Shown here: one piece after another, positions 27,418-37,055 of the stretch
Position numbering within the stretch: position 1 is the first letter of the stretch
Layout of the letters: every line of letters begins with the position of its first letter
Source of the DNA: CAYQIM01 sp964417555
Lineage (GTDB): Bacteria; Pseudomonadota; Gammaproteobacteria; Diplorickettsiales; Diplorickettsiaceae
Length of the DNA stretch: 64,000 nt
Reading direction: 5' to 3'
Assembly (NCBI GenBank): GCA_964417555.1
Contig: CAYQIM010000063.1
Coordinates: 1-64,000 of the forward strand
Made by a program: the position numbers and the translations under genes
Notes under the pieces: generated by a model
Seen by the model: only the letters and a program-made list of their open reading frames with translations
What the model was told of the DNA's origin: nothing
Databases searched by the model: none

Positions 27418-28348
27418 ATCTATTATTCTTTGTCTAATGGGCCCCACCGCGTCCGGTAAAACCCATCTTGCCATTGAACTCACTCAACAATTACCACTTG
27501 AAATAATTAGTGTTGATTCAGCACTGATCTACCGAGAAATGAATATTGGCACGGCCAAACCTTCTGCTGATATTCTGAAACAAGTTCCACACCGTCTTAT
27601 CGACATACGAGACCCCAGCCAAAGTTATTCAGCGGGCGAATTTCGCGAAGATGCTTTAGCCGCTATCAAAGCAATTTTAGAAAAAAAGCATATCCCGATC
27701 TTAGTCGGTGGAACCATGCTCTATTTTCATGTCCTACAACAAGGAATTGCTGAATTACCCAAAGCTGATCCAGCGCTGCGCGAACGATTGCAACAAACGT
27801 TAGCCACCGAGGGATTAACTAAACTTCATAACCGTCTACAAACCCTTGATCCTATCACTGCACAACGTATCCACCGCAATGATCCGCAACGTATTCTACG
27901 CGCATTAGAAGTAATTGAAATTACCGGAAAAACACTGTTTGAGCTACAACAATCGCAATCCCATTTACCACTACCCTACCAATTTATCAATATTGCTATT
28001 ATTCCGAATGATAGAGGTCATCTTCATCAACAGATAGAAAACCGGTTTCATGACATGTTAAAACAAGGCTTTATCGAAGAAGTAGAAAAGTTATACCAAC
28101 GTGGGGATTTAAATACAAATTTACCTTCAATTCGTACCGTCGGTTACCGTCAAATATGGCAGTATTTAGCAGGAGAACTGTCTTATAACGAAATGCAAGA
28201 ACAAGCTATTATCGCCACACGACAATTGACCAAACGCCAAATGACATGGCTACGTTCATGGAAAAATCTTTTTCCCCTAGCCTATGGCGACAAAAGCAAT
28301 AGCAATAAAGTTATAGAGACACTTAAACGCTTTCAACCCAAAGGTTAA
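27407..28348 (+). CDS. miaA: tRNA dimethylallyltransferase MiaA
   Basis: Transfers the dimethylallyl group to A37 of tRNAs reading UNN codons. The P-loop is GPTASGKTHLA, followed by ISVDSALIYREMNIGTAKP, VGGTMLYF and NDPQRILRALEV. The open frame runs back into mutL, but a GTG at 27407, just before the first beta strand, gives 313 residues, the normal length. It overlaps the end of mutL. hfq and hflX, which often follow, are absent; a convergent transporter comes next. Confidence 0.94.
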   Translation: MGAKSIILCLMGPTASGKTHLAIELTQQLPLEIISVDSALIYREMNIGTAKPSADILKQVPHRLIDIRDPSQSYSAGEFREDALAAIKAILEKKHIPILVGGTMLYFHVLQQGIAELPKADPALRERLQQTLATEGLTKLHNRLQTLDPITAQRIHRNDPQRILRALEVIEITGKTLFELQQSQSHLPLPYQFINIAIIPNDRGHLHQQIENRFHDMLKQGFIEEVEKLYQRGDLNTNLPSIRTVGYRQIWQYLAGELSYNEMQEQAIIATRQLTKRQMTWLRSWKNLFPLAYGDKSNSNKVIETLKRFQPKG

Positions 28349-28354
28349 TAATTT

Positions 28355-29665
28355 TTAAGCTGACGGAAGTTTATTATTATCTATGTTTTTAGTCTTAATC
28401 ATCAATAAACTTAAAACAGCCACCAACGCCCCAACCGCTAGATAAAGTCCAGGCATCGCTGAATTAGCGGTCTTCATGATCAAAAATAGTGCTACCAGAG
28501 GAGCTGTTCCGCCAAAAATGGAATAAGCGATATTATATCCCAGCGAGCCTAGTGTATAACGGATGTGGACAGGGATTAAATCGATCGTCAATGCCATCAG
28601 TGGTCCCTGGAAACCGGCTGCCAGTAAAGTAAAGAGTGCTTGCGCCAGGATCAACTCGACCGTATTTCCATGCGCAATTAAATAATAAAGTGGATAAGCT
28701 AACACCACAAAACCACAAGCGGCTGTTAACATGATAGGCTTTCTGCCCCACTTATCAGACAGCCAACCGAAAAAAATATCGAGACTAATTAATACGACTA
28801 ACATCACCGTATTAACGGCATTGGCATTGACTCTGGAATGGCCTAAAACATCTGAGAAATAAACCGGCATAAAAATAAAAGCTAAATACGTAATTAATGC
28901 CGATAACAGATAGAGTCCGGCTAATTTAAAAATTAATGTCTTATAAGAAATAAAAATCGTTTTTAAGGGGAATTTTTCAATTAAACGATCACGTTCTAAA
29001 CACTGAAAGGCCTGGGTTTCACAGGTTTTGGAACGAATATAATAACTGATAACGCCGCTTACGGCAGCTAATAAAAAAGGCAGACGCCAACCTATCGTAT
29101 AAAGTAGATTTCCTTGAAATAACCACAAAGTAATAAAAACGACCAAGGATGCCAGTAACATCCCAATTCCAGAGCAAGACCAAACGAGTGCGGAAAAAAA
29201 ACCATTCTTTTTTTGCGGAATTGATTCGATAGTAAAACAAACTGAACCAAAAGCTTCGCCACCCACCGCAATGCCTTGTAATAAGCGAAATATAACTAAT
29301 AATATCGTAGCGGTGATTCCCGCAGAGGCATAACTCGGAAGTAAACCCATCCCACAAGTACTTATTGCCATTAATAAAATAGTGACACTTAATGCCTTTT
29401 TTCTTCCTTTTGTATCGCCAAAATGGCCAAATAGGGCCGCCCCCAAAGGACGTGCAATATAACCGATGGCAAAAACACTATAACTTAATAGCAAAGCCAC
29501 AACCGAACGTGAAGTTGGAAAAAAAAGCTTTGCAAAAATAGCTGCTAAATAGGCATAGATACTAAAATCATACCATTCTAAGACAGTTCCGATGGAAGCC
29601 GATAGCACGGTTCGTCGTTGTACACGCTTTGCACTTGAATGAGAGTAATTTTTTTGTTTAAACAC
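28355..29665 (-). CDS. MFS transporter, metabolite:H+ symporter (MHS) family
   Basis: A 436-residue, twelve-helix transporter. The N-terminal SIGTVLEWYDFSIYAYLA and GHFGDTKGRKKAL (the loop 2-3 signature), then RLLQGIAVGGEAFGS, are characteristic of the ProP/KgtP-like MHS branch. These proteins import small metabolites or osmolytes with protons. The substrate cannot be read from sequence. It starts inside the end of the HAM1-like gene (8-nt overlap), so the two are probably cotranscribed. Confidence 0.85.
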   Translation of the reverse strand: MFKQKNYSHSSAKRVQRRTVLSASIGTVLEWYDFSIYAYLAAIFAKLFFPTSRSVVALLLSYSVFAIGYIARPLGAALFGHFGDTKGRKKALSVTILLMAISTCGMGLLPSYASAGITATILLVIFRLLQGIAVGGEAFGSVCFTIESIPQKKNGFFSALVWSCSGIGMLLASLVVFITLWLFQGNLLYTIGWRLPFLLAAVSGVISYYIRSKTCETQAFQCLERDRLIEKFPLKTIFISYKTLIFKLAGLYLLSALITYLAFIFMPVYFSDVLGHSRVNANAVNTVMLVVLISLDIFFGWLSDKWGRKPIMLTAACGFVVLAYPLYYLIAHGNTVELILAQALFTLLAAGFQGPLMALTIDLIPVHIRYTLGSLGYNIAYSIFGGTAPLVALFLIMKTANSAMPGLYLAVGALVAVLSLLMIKTKNIDNNKLPSA

Positions 29666-30233
29666 GTTTTTGCAACCTATACCATTCAGTGAATTTCTTT
29701 AAAGCCTGCTGGCGAAAAGAATAATGAAAAAAATCGGGTGTGCCACGCAATTCAGCCAAGGTTTTATCTGAGCCATTAGGTTTGAAAATAGCTGTAAACG
29801 GTAGCTGCGGGTGGCTAGATAGATCGCTAGGAGAAATAATAGTTCCTTCACACTTACCTTCGAACAATTCAGTATGTAAACCATTGGTATACGCTAATTG
29901 CAGAATAAAAGCAGCTCGATTATCATCTTCAACCAGTTTAAATAAACCTTCAAAACCTAATCCTTGAAAAACAAACTTTGATAACGTACCGGGAAATTGA
30001 TGGTAGGCATTAAAAAAAATTCCGCCATCATCGAGCAATAAAGGTTTATTCACGATAGCAAAAGCCTTGTTAACTTTATCAGTAACCACCGATTTTTGAT
30101 CGAGACTTTGGATTTCATCTACATCCAACAAATAATGTTTAACCGTTATTTCAGGACAATTTTTTTGAAAAAAATCAGCCACTTCTGAAAATTTTCCCGT
30201 ATTGCTGGTCACATAATAAATTTCGTTTTTCAT
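29658..30233 (-). CDS. HAM1/RdgB-like non-canonical purine NTP pyrophosphatase
   Basis: 191 residues with the ITPase-family pattern: YYVTSNTGKFSEV at the N-terminus, LLLDDGGIFFNAY with the metal-binding Asp pair, FPGTLSKFVFQGLG, and FEGKCEGTI. These enzymes hydrolyse dITP/XTP and keep them out of DNA. It is more divergent than the usual RdgB and may be a second paralogue, so I give no symbol. It overlaps the MHS transporter downstream. Confidence 0.75.
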   Translation of the reverse strand: MKNEIYYVTSNTGKFSEVADFFQKNCPEITVKHYLLDVDEIQSLDQKSVVTDKVNKAFAIVNKPLLLDDGGIFFNAYHQFPGTLSKFVFQGLGFEGLFKLVEDDNRAAFILQLAYTNGLHTELFEGKCEGTIISPSDLSSHPQLPFTAIFKPNGSDKTLAELRGTPDFFHYSFRQQALKKFTEWYRLQKRV

Positions 30234-30268
30234 GTTATCACTGTAAAAATATAAAACTGGAATAATTG

Positions 30269-31198
30269 CTAAGTTAAATCAAGATACAGTGATTCAACCA
30301 CGCGGTCGGCATGGTTTGCAACAAAGCCGCTAAAATAATCTTTCCACAAACGTGGTTTTTTACTTGATGGTGATGTCGGATAACGCCATACAAACTCAAT
30401 AAAACGATCGGATAAATCAATTGTCCCATCGGCAAGTGTTATCACTCTATTGATTGCTGCGGTAGAACTTTGCACTATACCCTTTTCAGCATGGCCTTTA
30501 ATTATACCGCCCTTTTTATTCAAGGAAATGCCTAGAGATTCACTCACAAATTGGTTAAACGCCGGTAAAGCAGCAAATTTTTCAGATAAATGGATAGCCC
30601 AGCCAAAATGGTTAACCTGGCGCCCCATCACTAATACCCAAGCTAATAATTCATTATAGTTTCTAACGGTGATATATTCTTTTACCGTAGGGAGTGGCCA
30701 ATCACGACCTTTAAGATAATCCATCACCAAATTAACCAAATCACTAGCGGCTGATGCATCCTGATTTAAAATCTGATTTTTCAAATAAGCTAATTGTTTA
30801 AGGTCAAGCGGTTTGGCTTGTTCGGCATAGACCTCAATAATCTTTTGCACTTCAGGATCTAAGGCATCGCGTCGAAAATCCGCTACGACTATCTGAGGTA
30901 AGGCATTTTCCGGACATTGATTCTCAATCGCTTTCTCAGCCAACCATACGAAGTCATTTTGTTTTTCTGCTAAATAATCCCGTCCACGAATCTCGTAATC
31001 GAGTAAAAAAAATAAATCACAGAGTGGCCCTATACCCGTATGTGGTCCTGGCAAATCGATAAGTGCAAAATGATCCCATCGCAAAACTTCATTATATTGT
31101 TCTCGTAAACCCGTTTGAATACATGAAACCACTGGTAAATCGTCGGCGTAGTTATACCATAATTGCTGTATAATCTGTTTTTTTACTTGATTTAACAT
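30269..31198 (-). CDS. DUF1338-type (2-oxoadipate dioxygenase-like) protein
   Basis: 309 residues, no signal peptide. Likely metal ligands of the DUF1338/HglS fold are visible: His in RWDHFALIDLPGPHTG, His in MGRQVNHFGWAIHL and Glu in RFIEFVWRYP. Some members of this family turn 2-oxoadipate into 2-hydroxyglutarate in lysine breakdown; others are uncharacterised. The start has AAGGGG 8 nt upstream. The family call rests on the pattern of these three sites; the reaction here is unknown. Confidence 0.6.
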   Translation of the reverse strand: MLNQVKKQIIQQLWYNYADDLPVVSCIQTGLREQYNEVLRWDHFALIDLPGPHTGIGPLCDLFFLLDYEIRGRDYLAEKQNDFVWLAEKAIENQCPENALPQIVVADFRRDALDPEVQKIIEVYAEQAKPLDLKQLAYLKNQILNQDASAASDLVNLVMDYLKGRDWPLPTVKEYITVRNYNELLAWVLVMGRQVNHFGWAIHLSEKFAALPAFNQFVSESLGISLNKKGGIIKGHAEKGIVQSSTAAINRVITLADGTIDLSDRFIEFVWRYPTSPSSKKPRLWKDYFSGFVANHADRVVESLYLDLT

Positions 31199-31237
31199 AG
31201 TTTATACCCCTTTGCCAAATTTTGTTATACTCGCCGT

Positions 31238-31567
31238 ATGTATAAAATTGCTACCTATATTCCAAGTGATCATCTTGAAAAAGTCAAACAAGCGATGTTT
31301 GAACAAGGCGCCGGCCGCTTAGGAAATTATGATCACTGTTGTTGGCAAATTCTAGGACAAGGCCAATTTCGTCCATTGCTAAAGAGTAACCCTACCTTAG
31401 GCCAAAAAGGAAGACTTGAAACAGTTGAAGAGTATTTGGTGGAGATGATTTGTGATGAAAAGGTACTTAAACCGGTTATTAACGCTTTAAAACAAGCCCA
31501 CCCTTATGAAGAACCGGCCTATGCGGTAGTCCGACTAGAAGAGATAGATTTACCCAGCTTGAAATAA
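31238..31567 (+). CDS. NIF3/YqfO-type small protein
   Basis: 109 residues with the PII/CutA-like insert domain known from NIF3-family proteins: ATYIPSDHLEKVKQAMFEQG at the start, GNYDHCCWQ, GRLETVEEYLVEMIC and the end motif AHPYEEPAYAVV. Stand-alone copies are common in gammaproteobacteria and their role is unclear; metal or nucleotide binding is often assumed. A TATACT lies only 6 nt before the ATG. Confidence 0.8.
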   Translation: MYKIATYIPSDHLEKVKQAMFEQGAGRLGNYDHCCWQILGQGQFRPLLKSNPTLGQKGRLETVEEYLVEMICDEKVLKPVINALKQAHPYEEPAYAVVRLEEIDLPSLK

Positions 31568-31612
31568 TAAAGCGAAATCTCAAGCACCATTTTTATATGA
31601 GGAATCAAACTT

Positions 31613-33301
31613 ATGTCTAAAATGCTTCGTGTTTTAGTAACAATTATTGGTGCATTCATTTTACTAGGCCTTGTTGCGATTATCGGCCTAGTTGTCTTTG
31701 TTAATCCTAATGATCTGAAACCGCAAATTAATCAAGCTGTTAACAAATACACTGGACGTCAATTGCAATTAGGTGGTGATATTGAATGGTCACTTTATCC
31801 TTGGCTTGGATTACAATTAAATGAAGCAAAACTCAGTAACAGACCGGGTTTCGGAGAAAAACCCTTTGCAGAAATACAAAAATTAGATATTCAAGTACGT
31901 TTACTTCCTTTGCTTCATAAACAATTAGAAATCGGCAAACTCCATGTCAATGGCCTTACCCTCTTTCTTGTTAAAGATGCACAAGGACGAACTAACTGGC
32001 AAGGATTCCTTAATCCTGAAGCAACAACTTCTTCCACACCTAGCACATCAGGCGATACTTTACCTGATAGTTTAAAGCCCTTAGGCTTCGTTGTTGCAGG
32101 CCTAGACATACAAAACGGTCATATTTTCTTTGATGATCAACAAAAAAATAAACACTATGAAATATCACAATTACAACTTAAAAGCGCTAATCTTACCGTC
32201 AATCAAAGCTCGTCCTTCTCTACTCAATTCAATCTTATTGCTAACGCACCTAAGCTCAATGCGGTGGTCAAACTTGCCAGCAATCTCACTCTAAGTTCTG
32301 ATGCTAGAAAAATCACCCTGAATAAATTAAATTTCGATACGCTATTAAAAAATTCTACTTATCCCAAAACCGGATTACCCATTACACTACAAGGGAATGC
32401 AACACTTAATTTAAATGATCAAAGCTTTGCTTCCGATAAATTTACCCTAACAGTCGCACAAAATAAATTTGTTGGTCGTATTGTTGGACAAAACCTAGTT
32501 AACAATCCATCTGTATCCGGTACACTGGCGACTGAGCAATTCAAAGCAGGTCAATTCACTATTCAACAAGTCCAACTTCCCTTCCAATTTAAAAATAATA
32601 AACTATCTTTGGATCCGATTACTGGCAAACTTTATCAAGGTAATTATCAAGGCAATGTTACCGTTGACTTTGCTACACAGATCCCACGAATAATCACGCA
32701 GAGCCAGTTAAGCCAAATCAATACGCAATCCTTATTTCAAGAATTTGACATCAAAAGTCAGATACAATTAGCTGGTTTAGCCAATATCAATGCCAAACTG
32801 ACTACACAAGGAAGCGATCAAAATAGTTTATTAAAAAACTTAAATGGGCAAGGTCAATTTAAACTAGATAATGGTGTAATCAAAGGCATTAATTTTTCAT
32901 ATTGGGTAGCGATGGGGAAAGCTTTGCTGAAACATGAAGCCACACCTACCGCTAACACATCGGATACCCCTTTTAATCAATTTATGGGCAGCTTTACCAT
33001 TAATAACGGAATATTGGCAAATAATGATCTGATTGTTGGTAGCGGCCGCCTGAATATCCATGGTCAAGGTTCCATTGATTTACCACAACAACAAATCAAT
33101 TATGAATTAAATGCTCAGCCTATCCTAGCCGATGGCACACCCGATGGTATCGCTATCCCAATTAAAATCACAGGCCAATTCAACAATATTCATATTGTTC
33201 CTATTCTTGATAAGTTAAGTATTGATATTGTCAAAGAAAAACTTAAAGGTAAGCTACAGGAACAATTAAAAAAGCTAGACCTGAAAAAAATATTTCAATA
33301 A
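31613..33301 (+). CDS. asmA: AsmA family protein
   Basis: A 562-residue envelope protein of the AsmA-like group, thought to help move phospholipids between membranes. One N-terminal membrane anchor (about residues 8-30) is followed by the AsmA start VFVNPNDLKPQI, then a long beta-rich periplasmic region ending near GRLNIHGQGSIDLPQQQINY. GAGG precedes the ATG. It is followed by mutY (gap 9 nt) and yggX, a conserved order in Legionellales and other gammaproteobacteria. Confidence 0.85.
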   Translation: MSKMLRVLVTIIGAFILLGLVAIIGLVVFVNPNDLKPQINQAVNKYTGRQLQLGGDIEWSLYPWLGLQLNEAKLSNRPGFGEKPFAEIQKLDIQVRLLPLLHKQLEIGKLHVNGLTLFLVKDAQGRTNWQGFLNPEATTSSTPSTSGDTLPDSLKPLGFVVAGLDIQNGHIFFDDQQKNKHYEISQLQLKSANLTVNQSSSFSTQFNLIANAPKLNAVVKLASNLTLSSDARKITLNKLNFDTLLKNSTYPKTGLPITLQGNATLNLNDQSFASDKFTLTVAQNKFVGRIVGQNLVNNPSVSGTLATEQFKAGQFTIQQVQLPFQFKNNKLSLDPITGKLYQGNYQGNVTVDFATQIPRIITQSQLSQINTQSLFQEFDIKSQIQLAGLANINAKLTTQGSDQNSLLKNLNGQGQFKLDNGVIKGINFSYWVAMGKALLKHEATPTANTSDTPFNQFMGSFTINNGILANNDLIVGSGRLNIHGQGSIDLPQQQINYELNAQPILADGTPDGIAIPIKITGQFNNIHIVPILDKLSIDIVKEKLKGKLQEQLKKLDLKKIFQ

Positions 33302-33310
33302 TGAGTCAAT

Positions 33311-34387
33311 GTGGCAAACACCGCTATTTCAGCTAAACAATTCCAACAATGCGTTATCAACTGGTTTAAATCCTATGGACGCAAAGATTTACCGTGGCAA
33401 CAAAACAAATTGCCTTATACCGTCTGGTTATCGGAGATAATGCTTCAACAAACACAAGTGGCTACGGTTATCCCCTATTTTAAACGTTTTATTACTCGAT
33501 TTCCTAATATTGAGACGTTGGCGCAAGCTGAGCTCGATGAAGTGCTGAGTCTTTGGTCAGGATTAGGCTATTATGCCCGCGGACGTAATTTACATCGTTG
33601 CGCACAAATGATTGCAAGAGAATACGCTGGTAAATTTCCGCAAGATTTGGCACAACTACAAGCGTTACCGGGTATTGGACGCTCCACTGCTGGCGCTATT
33701 CTCTCTTTGGGATTTGCCCAACCCGCAGCGATTCTAGATGGCAATGTAAAGCGAGTATTAACCCGTTTTCATGCACTTAAAGGGTGGCCGGGCTTAAGTG
33801 CTGTTAATAAAGAACTATGGGCATTAGCAGAGCACTACACACCCACGCGCCGTATTAAAGCCTATACGCAAGCGATGATGGACCTTGGCGCTTTAATTTG
33901 TATCCGCGGACAAGCGAAGTGTACTCAATGCCCTTTACAAAACCATTGTTTAGCTTATACCACAGATAACCCAGCAAATTTTCCAACGCCTAAACCCGCT
34001 AAAAAAATACCGACTCGGTCCTTACAAATGTTGCTGTTAGTCAACGAACAACGTGAAATTCTGCTGGAAAAACGGCCTGCCACAGGTATCTGGGGAGGAT
34101 TATGGAGCTTACCCGAGTGTCCTACTGGCAAAAATGCTAAAGAATTCTCAAAACAACACTATCATTGTGTATCAAAAAAATCGATTCCACAAACCGTTGT
34201 CAGACATACCTTTAGTCATTTTCACCTTGAAATAGAGCCGATACTGATATTTGTCAAAAAATGGTGTCCTCCACTGATGGAATCTAACCATATTGTCTGG
34301 TATAACGTTGAAAAATTAAAAGAAAAGGGCCTAGCTGCCCCAGTAAAAAAACTCATTCAACAGTTAAACAAAGTTTTATCGCTATGA
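33311..34387 (+). CDS. mutY: A/G-specific adenine glycosylase MutY
   Basis: Removes adenine mispaired with 8-oxoguanine. 358 residues from a GTG start. The N-terminal catalytic domain has WLSEIMLQQTQVATVIPYF with the catalytic Glu, LPGIGRSTAGAIL (helix-hairpin-helix), ILDGNVKRVL with the catalytic Asp, and the iron-sulfur cluster Cys set CIRGQAKCTQCPLQNHC. The C-terminal NUDIX-like domain that reads 8-oxoG is present. It overlaps yggX by ATGA. Confidence 0.96.
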   Translation: MANTAISAKQFQQCVINWFKSYGRKDLPWQQNKLPYTVWLSEIMLQQTQVATVIPYFKRFITRFPNIETLAQAELDEVLSLWSGLGYYARGRNLHRCAQMIAREYAGKFPQDLAQLQALPGIGRSTAGAILSLGFAQPAAILDGNVKRVLTRFHALKGWPGLSAVNKELWALAEHYTPTRRIKAYTQAMMDLGALICIRGQAKCTQCPLQNHCLAYTTDNPANFPTPKPAKKIPTRSLQMLLLVNEQREILLEKRPATGIWGGLWSLPECPTGKNAKEFSKQHYHCVSKKSIPQTVVRHTFSHFHLEIEPILIFVKKWCPPLMESNHIVWYNVEKLKEKGLAAPVKKLIQQLNKVLSL

Positions 34388-34683
34388 GCCGAACTATTTA
34401 TTGCATTAAATTACAAACGCAAACAGAAGGTCTTGATTACCTACCTTACCCAGGCGAATTAGGTCAACGTATCTACCAATCGATTAGTAAGTCAGCCTGG
34501 CAACAATGGGTTAACCATCAAACTATGCTGATCAATGAATATCGTCTTAGCACCTTAGAGCCTCAAGCACGAGAATTTTTAAAAAAGGAAATGACGAAGT
34601 TTTTATTTGCTGAAGGCGAAAGTGAAGCACACACACCCGCAGGGTTTGTGCCAGCTACTGAGTCTGACAATAGCAAGTCCTGA
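34384..34683 (+). CDS. yggX: probable Fe(2+)-trafficking protein YggX
   Basis: A small cytoplasmic protein that protects iron-sulfur clusters from oxidative damage. The 99 residues begin SRTIYCIKLQTQTEGLDYLP with the conserved Cys, followed by PYPGELGQRIY and WQQWVNHQTMLINEYRL. It is coupled to mutY by ATGA, its usual partner. The tail after GE is about 15 residues longer than average. Confidence 0.95.
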   Translation: MSRTIYCIKLQTQTEGLDYLPYPGELGQRIYQSISKSAWQQWVNHQTMLINEYRLSTLEPQAREFLKKEMTKFLFAEGESEAHTPAGFVPATESDNSKS

Positions 34684-34685
34684 TT

Positions 34686-35513
34686 ATGAGTCCACAAGAA
34701 CTTAGCGAATTTATTTTAGCGAAAAAATCTAGCTTTACACCTAAAATCGGTATTGTGTTAGGTTCAGGTTTAGCAAGTTTTGCTGATAAAATCCAAGCTC
34801 CTGTTTTTATTTCCTATCGCGAGCTTCCGGGTTTTCCTGTCAGTAGTGTAGAAGGTCACCCCGGTCAACTGATACTTGGCTATCTAAATGGAATTCCTAT
34901 TGTCTGTTGTCAAGGTCGCGTCCATGCCTATGAAGGAATGCAAGGAAAAGACTTTAAGCTTTTTATCCGTACGTTAAAGGTTTTAGGCTGTAGTACGTTA
35001 TTGATGACCAATGCCGCTGGATCGTTAAACAAAGATTTTAAACCGGGCCAATTAGTATTAATTTCCGATCATATTAATTTCCATCCAAGTAATCCCTTAA
35101 TGGGAGCCAACGAAACTGAGTTCGGTCCGCGTTTTTTTTCCATGGACGAAGCCTATGATAAAAAGCTTCGCACTATTTTACAGCAAACTGCCAAACAGCT
35201 TGATATTCCTTTACCGGAAGGTATTTATATCAGTGTGCTAGGCCCTAGCTTTGAAACACCGGCTGAAATCCGTGCCTTTCGGCATTTAGGCGCCGATGTC
35301 ATCGGTATGTCAACGGTTCCTGAAGTCATTGTTGCCCGACATTGCGATGTAAAAGTTGCTGTCATTTCTGTTGTTACCAATCTTGCGGCGGGACTCAGCG
35401 AAGAACATATTACCCATGAAGGTACATTGCATTTTGCAGCAAAAGCCAGTGAAAACCTAGGTCGTTTACTGGAGACGGCAATAAAACCGCTGGCAAATAC
35501 CGCTCTTACTTGA
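34686..35513 (+). CDS. punA: purine-nucleoside phosphorylase (PNP family 2-type)
   Basis: Phosphorolyses purine nucleosides for salvage. The 275 residues show the trimeric PNP pattern: IGIVLGSGLASFADKI, VEGHPGQL, CQGRVHAYEGM, MTNAAGSLN, SDHINF and LGPSFETPAEIRAFRHLGAD with VIGMSTVPEVIVARH. It follows yggX by 2 nt, so it probably belongs to the asmA-mutY-yggX transcript. A trimeric enzyme of the inosine/guanosine type is likely; xanthosine specificity cannot be excluded. Confidence 0.92.
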   Translation: MSPQELSEFILAKKSSFTPKIGIVLGSGLASFADKIQAPVFISYRELPGFPVSSVEGHPGQLILGYLNGIPIVCCQGRVHAYEGMQGKDFKLFIRTLKVLGCSTLLMTNAAGSLNKDFKPGQLVLISDHINFHPSNPLMGANETEFGPRFFSMDEAYDKKLRTILQQTAKQLDIPLPEGIYISVLGPSFETPAEIRAFRHLGADVIGMSTVPEVIVARHCDVKVAVISVVTNLAAGLSEEHITHEGTLHFAAKASENLGRLLETAIKPLANTALT

Positions 35514-35533
35514 AGATAAGTAAATTATACTCC

Positions 35534-36943
35534 TTATAAATACGAACAACTTGGTTGTGCTGGAAGTACGGTTTCATTAGCCGCAGATTCAAATATACGC
35601 TTCGCACTTGAATTTTCGGCTGTGTTGCTACTCAATTCGCAATCCTCATGTATTCTATATACACTGCGGTTGCTCATCGAAACGCCTTGCCGAAAATCCA
35701 ATTGCTGTGAGTATAGCTTACGCATTTTTTCTAATGCATCACTCATTTTCTCAGGGTTCGATAAGATCGCATAGCCCTTTGGAATAGCCAGCCTAATCTT
35801 AGTTTCTTTACAGTCTGCCTCTATATTATTAACCGCACAAAACACCTCTTTATCGGATTCGGACAACTCATTATAAATGTTTTCTATTTGACTATGTCGA
35901 CATTGATAAAATGCGCTAATCTCAGGTGCTCTAAAAGATCTCATTTTAGAAAAAACCGCTTTTTCTAATAAAATTTCTTTTATTTGCATAAAAATTTTAA
36001 TGAGCAGAATTTCGCTTTCATCGTCAACAGAAAAATGAGTGGATAGCTTATTTAAGCACATTCTTAAACGATAAATCCCATCCGGTGGTTTATTCGCAAA
36101 AATCCCTAAGGTTTTCCCTTTGTTATCCAAATATGCTGCATTAATATCGCTTTTTAACGCTAAAAACCAAAGATATAAATGGGTCAATGCCTGTGTTACC
36201 TGTCTACATTTTCCTATCGCGGATGCACTCGCACAACTAATTTTTCCATTTATAGCCTCAAAAGAAACTCTGGAAACAGAGGACAAAATAGGATGAAAAT
36301 TTCTATATAAAAAAAAAGTAAATGGATCCCGGGTAAGATACGAACATTTCAACCTTCGTGCTATAATTTTTGTACAATCTCGAAGTATTTTTGGCAGCGC
36401 TTCATCTTCTGTCCAATCTAAGCTGCTGAGCAAATCATTCAACTGCTTAATACCAGTTGGAACAGACCAATGCGTTTTTTCAGTGTAACGTCGCGTCATT
36501 TCCTTAAGATCAATTAATAAATCTCTTAATGGCGATGGTTTTATCATCTGACCCGCTAATCTTTTATAAAGATTTTCTAAACGCGTTAATAATTCGTTTT
36601 TATTTTGCTTGAAGACTTTTTTTATTTCTTGACAAAAAAAATCTAATACCTCCTTATTAAATAACTGACAAAAAGTACTGCATAAAGGATCTTTTAACGT
36701 CTTATTTTTTAGTGCTTTATCAATCAGCTGACAAGTTTCAACAAATTTTTCCTGTTCACTTTTTTCTGAATCGTTTAATACTATTTGTATCTGCCTTATA
36801 AACGTATGAACGTGAACTTTGCTAATAGCAACGTTTACTATTCGATTTAATGGCTCTACAAATCCACACTCCTCCTCTTGATTTAAAGACGTAAAAGAAG
36901 TTTCTTGTTCTTGCTGTAGGAAGGTAGTATCTGAAAATGGCAA
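35534..36943 (-). CDS. hypothetical 469-residue protein, effector-like
   Basis: I do not recognise this protein. It has no signal peptide or membrane segment and is mainly helical, charged and Lys/Glu-rich, with a polar Ser/Asn-rich C-terminal tail. The frame extends to 36985, but the best start is TTG at 36943, 8 nt after a perfect GGAGGAG ribosome site; this removes 14 residues. It lies downstream of the interrupted kinase, and the hairpin terminator between them suggests separate transcription. Its AT-rich composition and neighbours make a secreted effector plausible, but no domain supports that. Confidence 0.6.
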   Translation of the reverse strand: MPFSDTTFLQQEQETSFTSLNQEEECGFVEPLNRIVNVAISKVHVHTFIRQIQIVLNDSEKSEQEKFVETCQLIDKALKNKTLKDPLCSTFCQLFNKEVLDFFCQEIKKVFKQNKNELLTRLENLYKRLAGQMIKPSPLRDLLIDLKEMTRRYTEKTHWSVPTGIKQLNDLLSSLDWTEDEALPKILRDCTKIIARRLKCSYLTRDPFTFFLYRNFHPILSSVSRVSFEAINGKISCASASAIGKCRQVTQALTHLYLWFLALKSDINAAYLDNKGKTLGIFANKPPDGIYRLRMCLNKLSTHFSVDDESEILLIKIFMQIKEILLEKAVFSKMRSFRAPEISAFYQCRHSQIENIYNELSESDKEVFCAVNNIEADCKETKIRLAIPKGYAILSNPEKMSDALEKMRKLYSQQLDFRQGVSMSNRSVYRIHEDCELSSNTAENSSAKRIFESAANETVLPAQPSCSYL

Positions 36944-36983
36944 ACGAAAATCTCCTCCATGAAATAACTCATCGTTTAAACAC

Positions 36984-37029
36984 AAAAAATAAGAGTTAGT
37001 GACCGATAAGCTTGAATGAAACTAACTCT
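36984..37029 (-). terminator. hairpin terminator after kinase pseudogene
   Basis: AGAGTTAGT (36992-37000) pairs with ACTAACTCT (37021-37029) across a 20-nt loop. On the minus strand the stem is followed by a T-run (complement of AAAAAA at 36984-36989). This fits an intrinsic terminator for the minus-strand kinase gene, although the loop is long. Confidence 0.5.
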
Positions 37030-37055
37030 CATTATAAAATAATTTTTACTGAAGT

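Noticed and set aside
31226..31238. Leaderless promoter for the NIF3-like gene (TATACT 6 nt before ATG)
   Set aside because: No -35 element at the right distance; the hexamer is common in AT-rich DNA.
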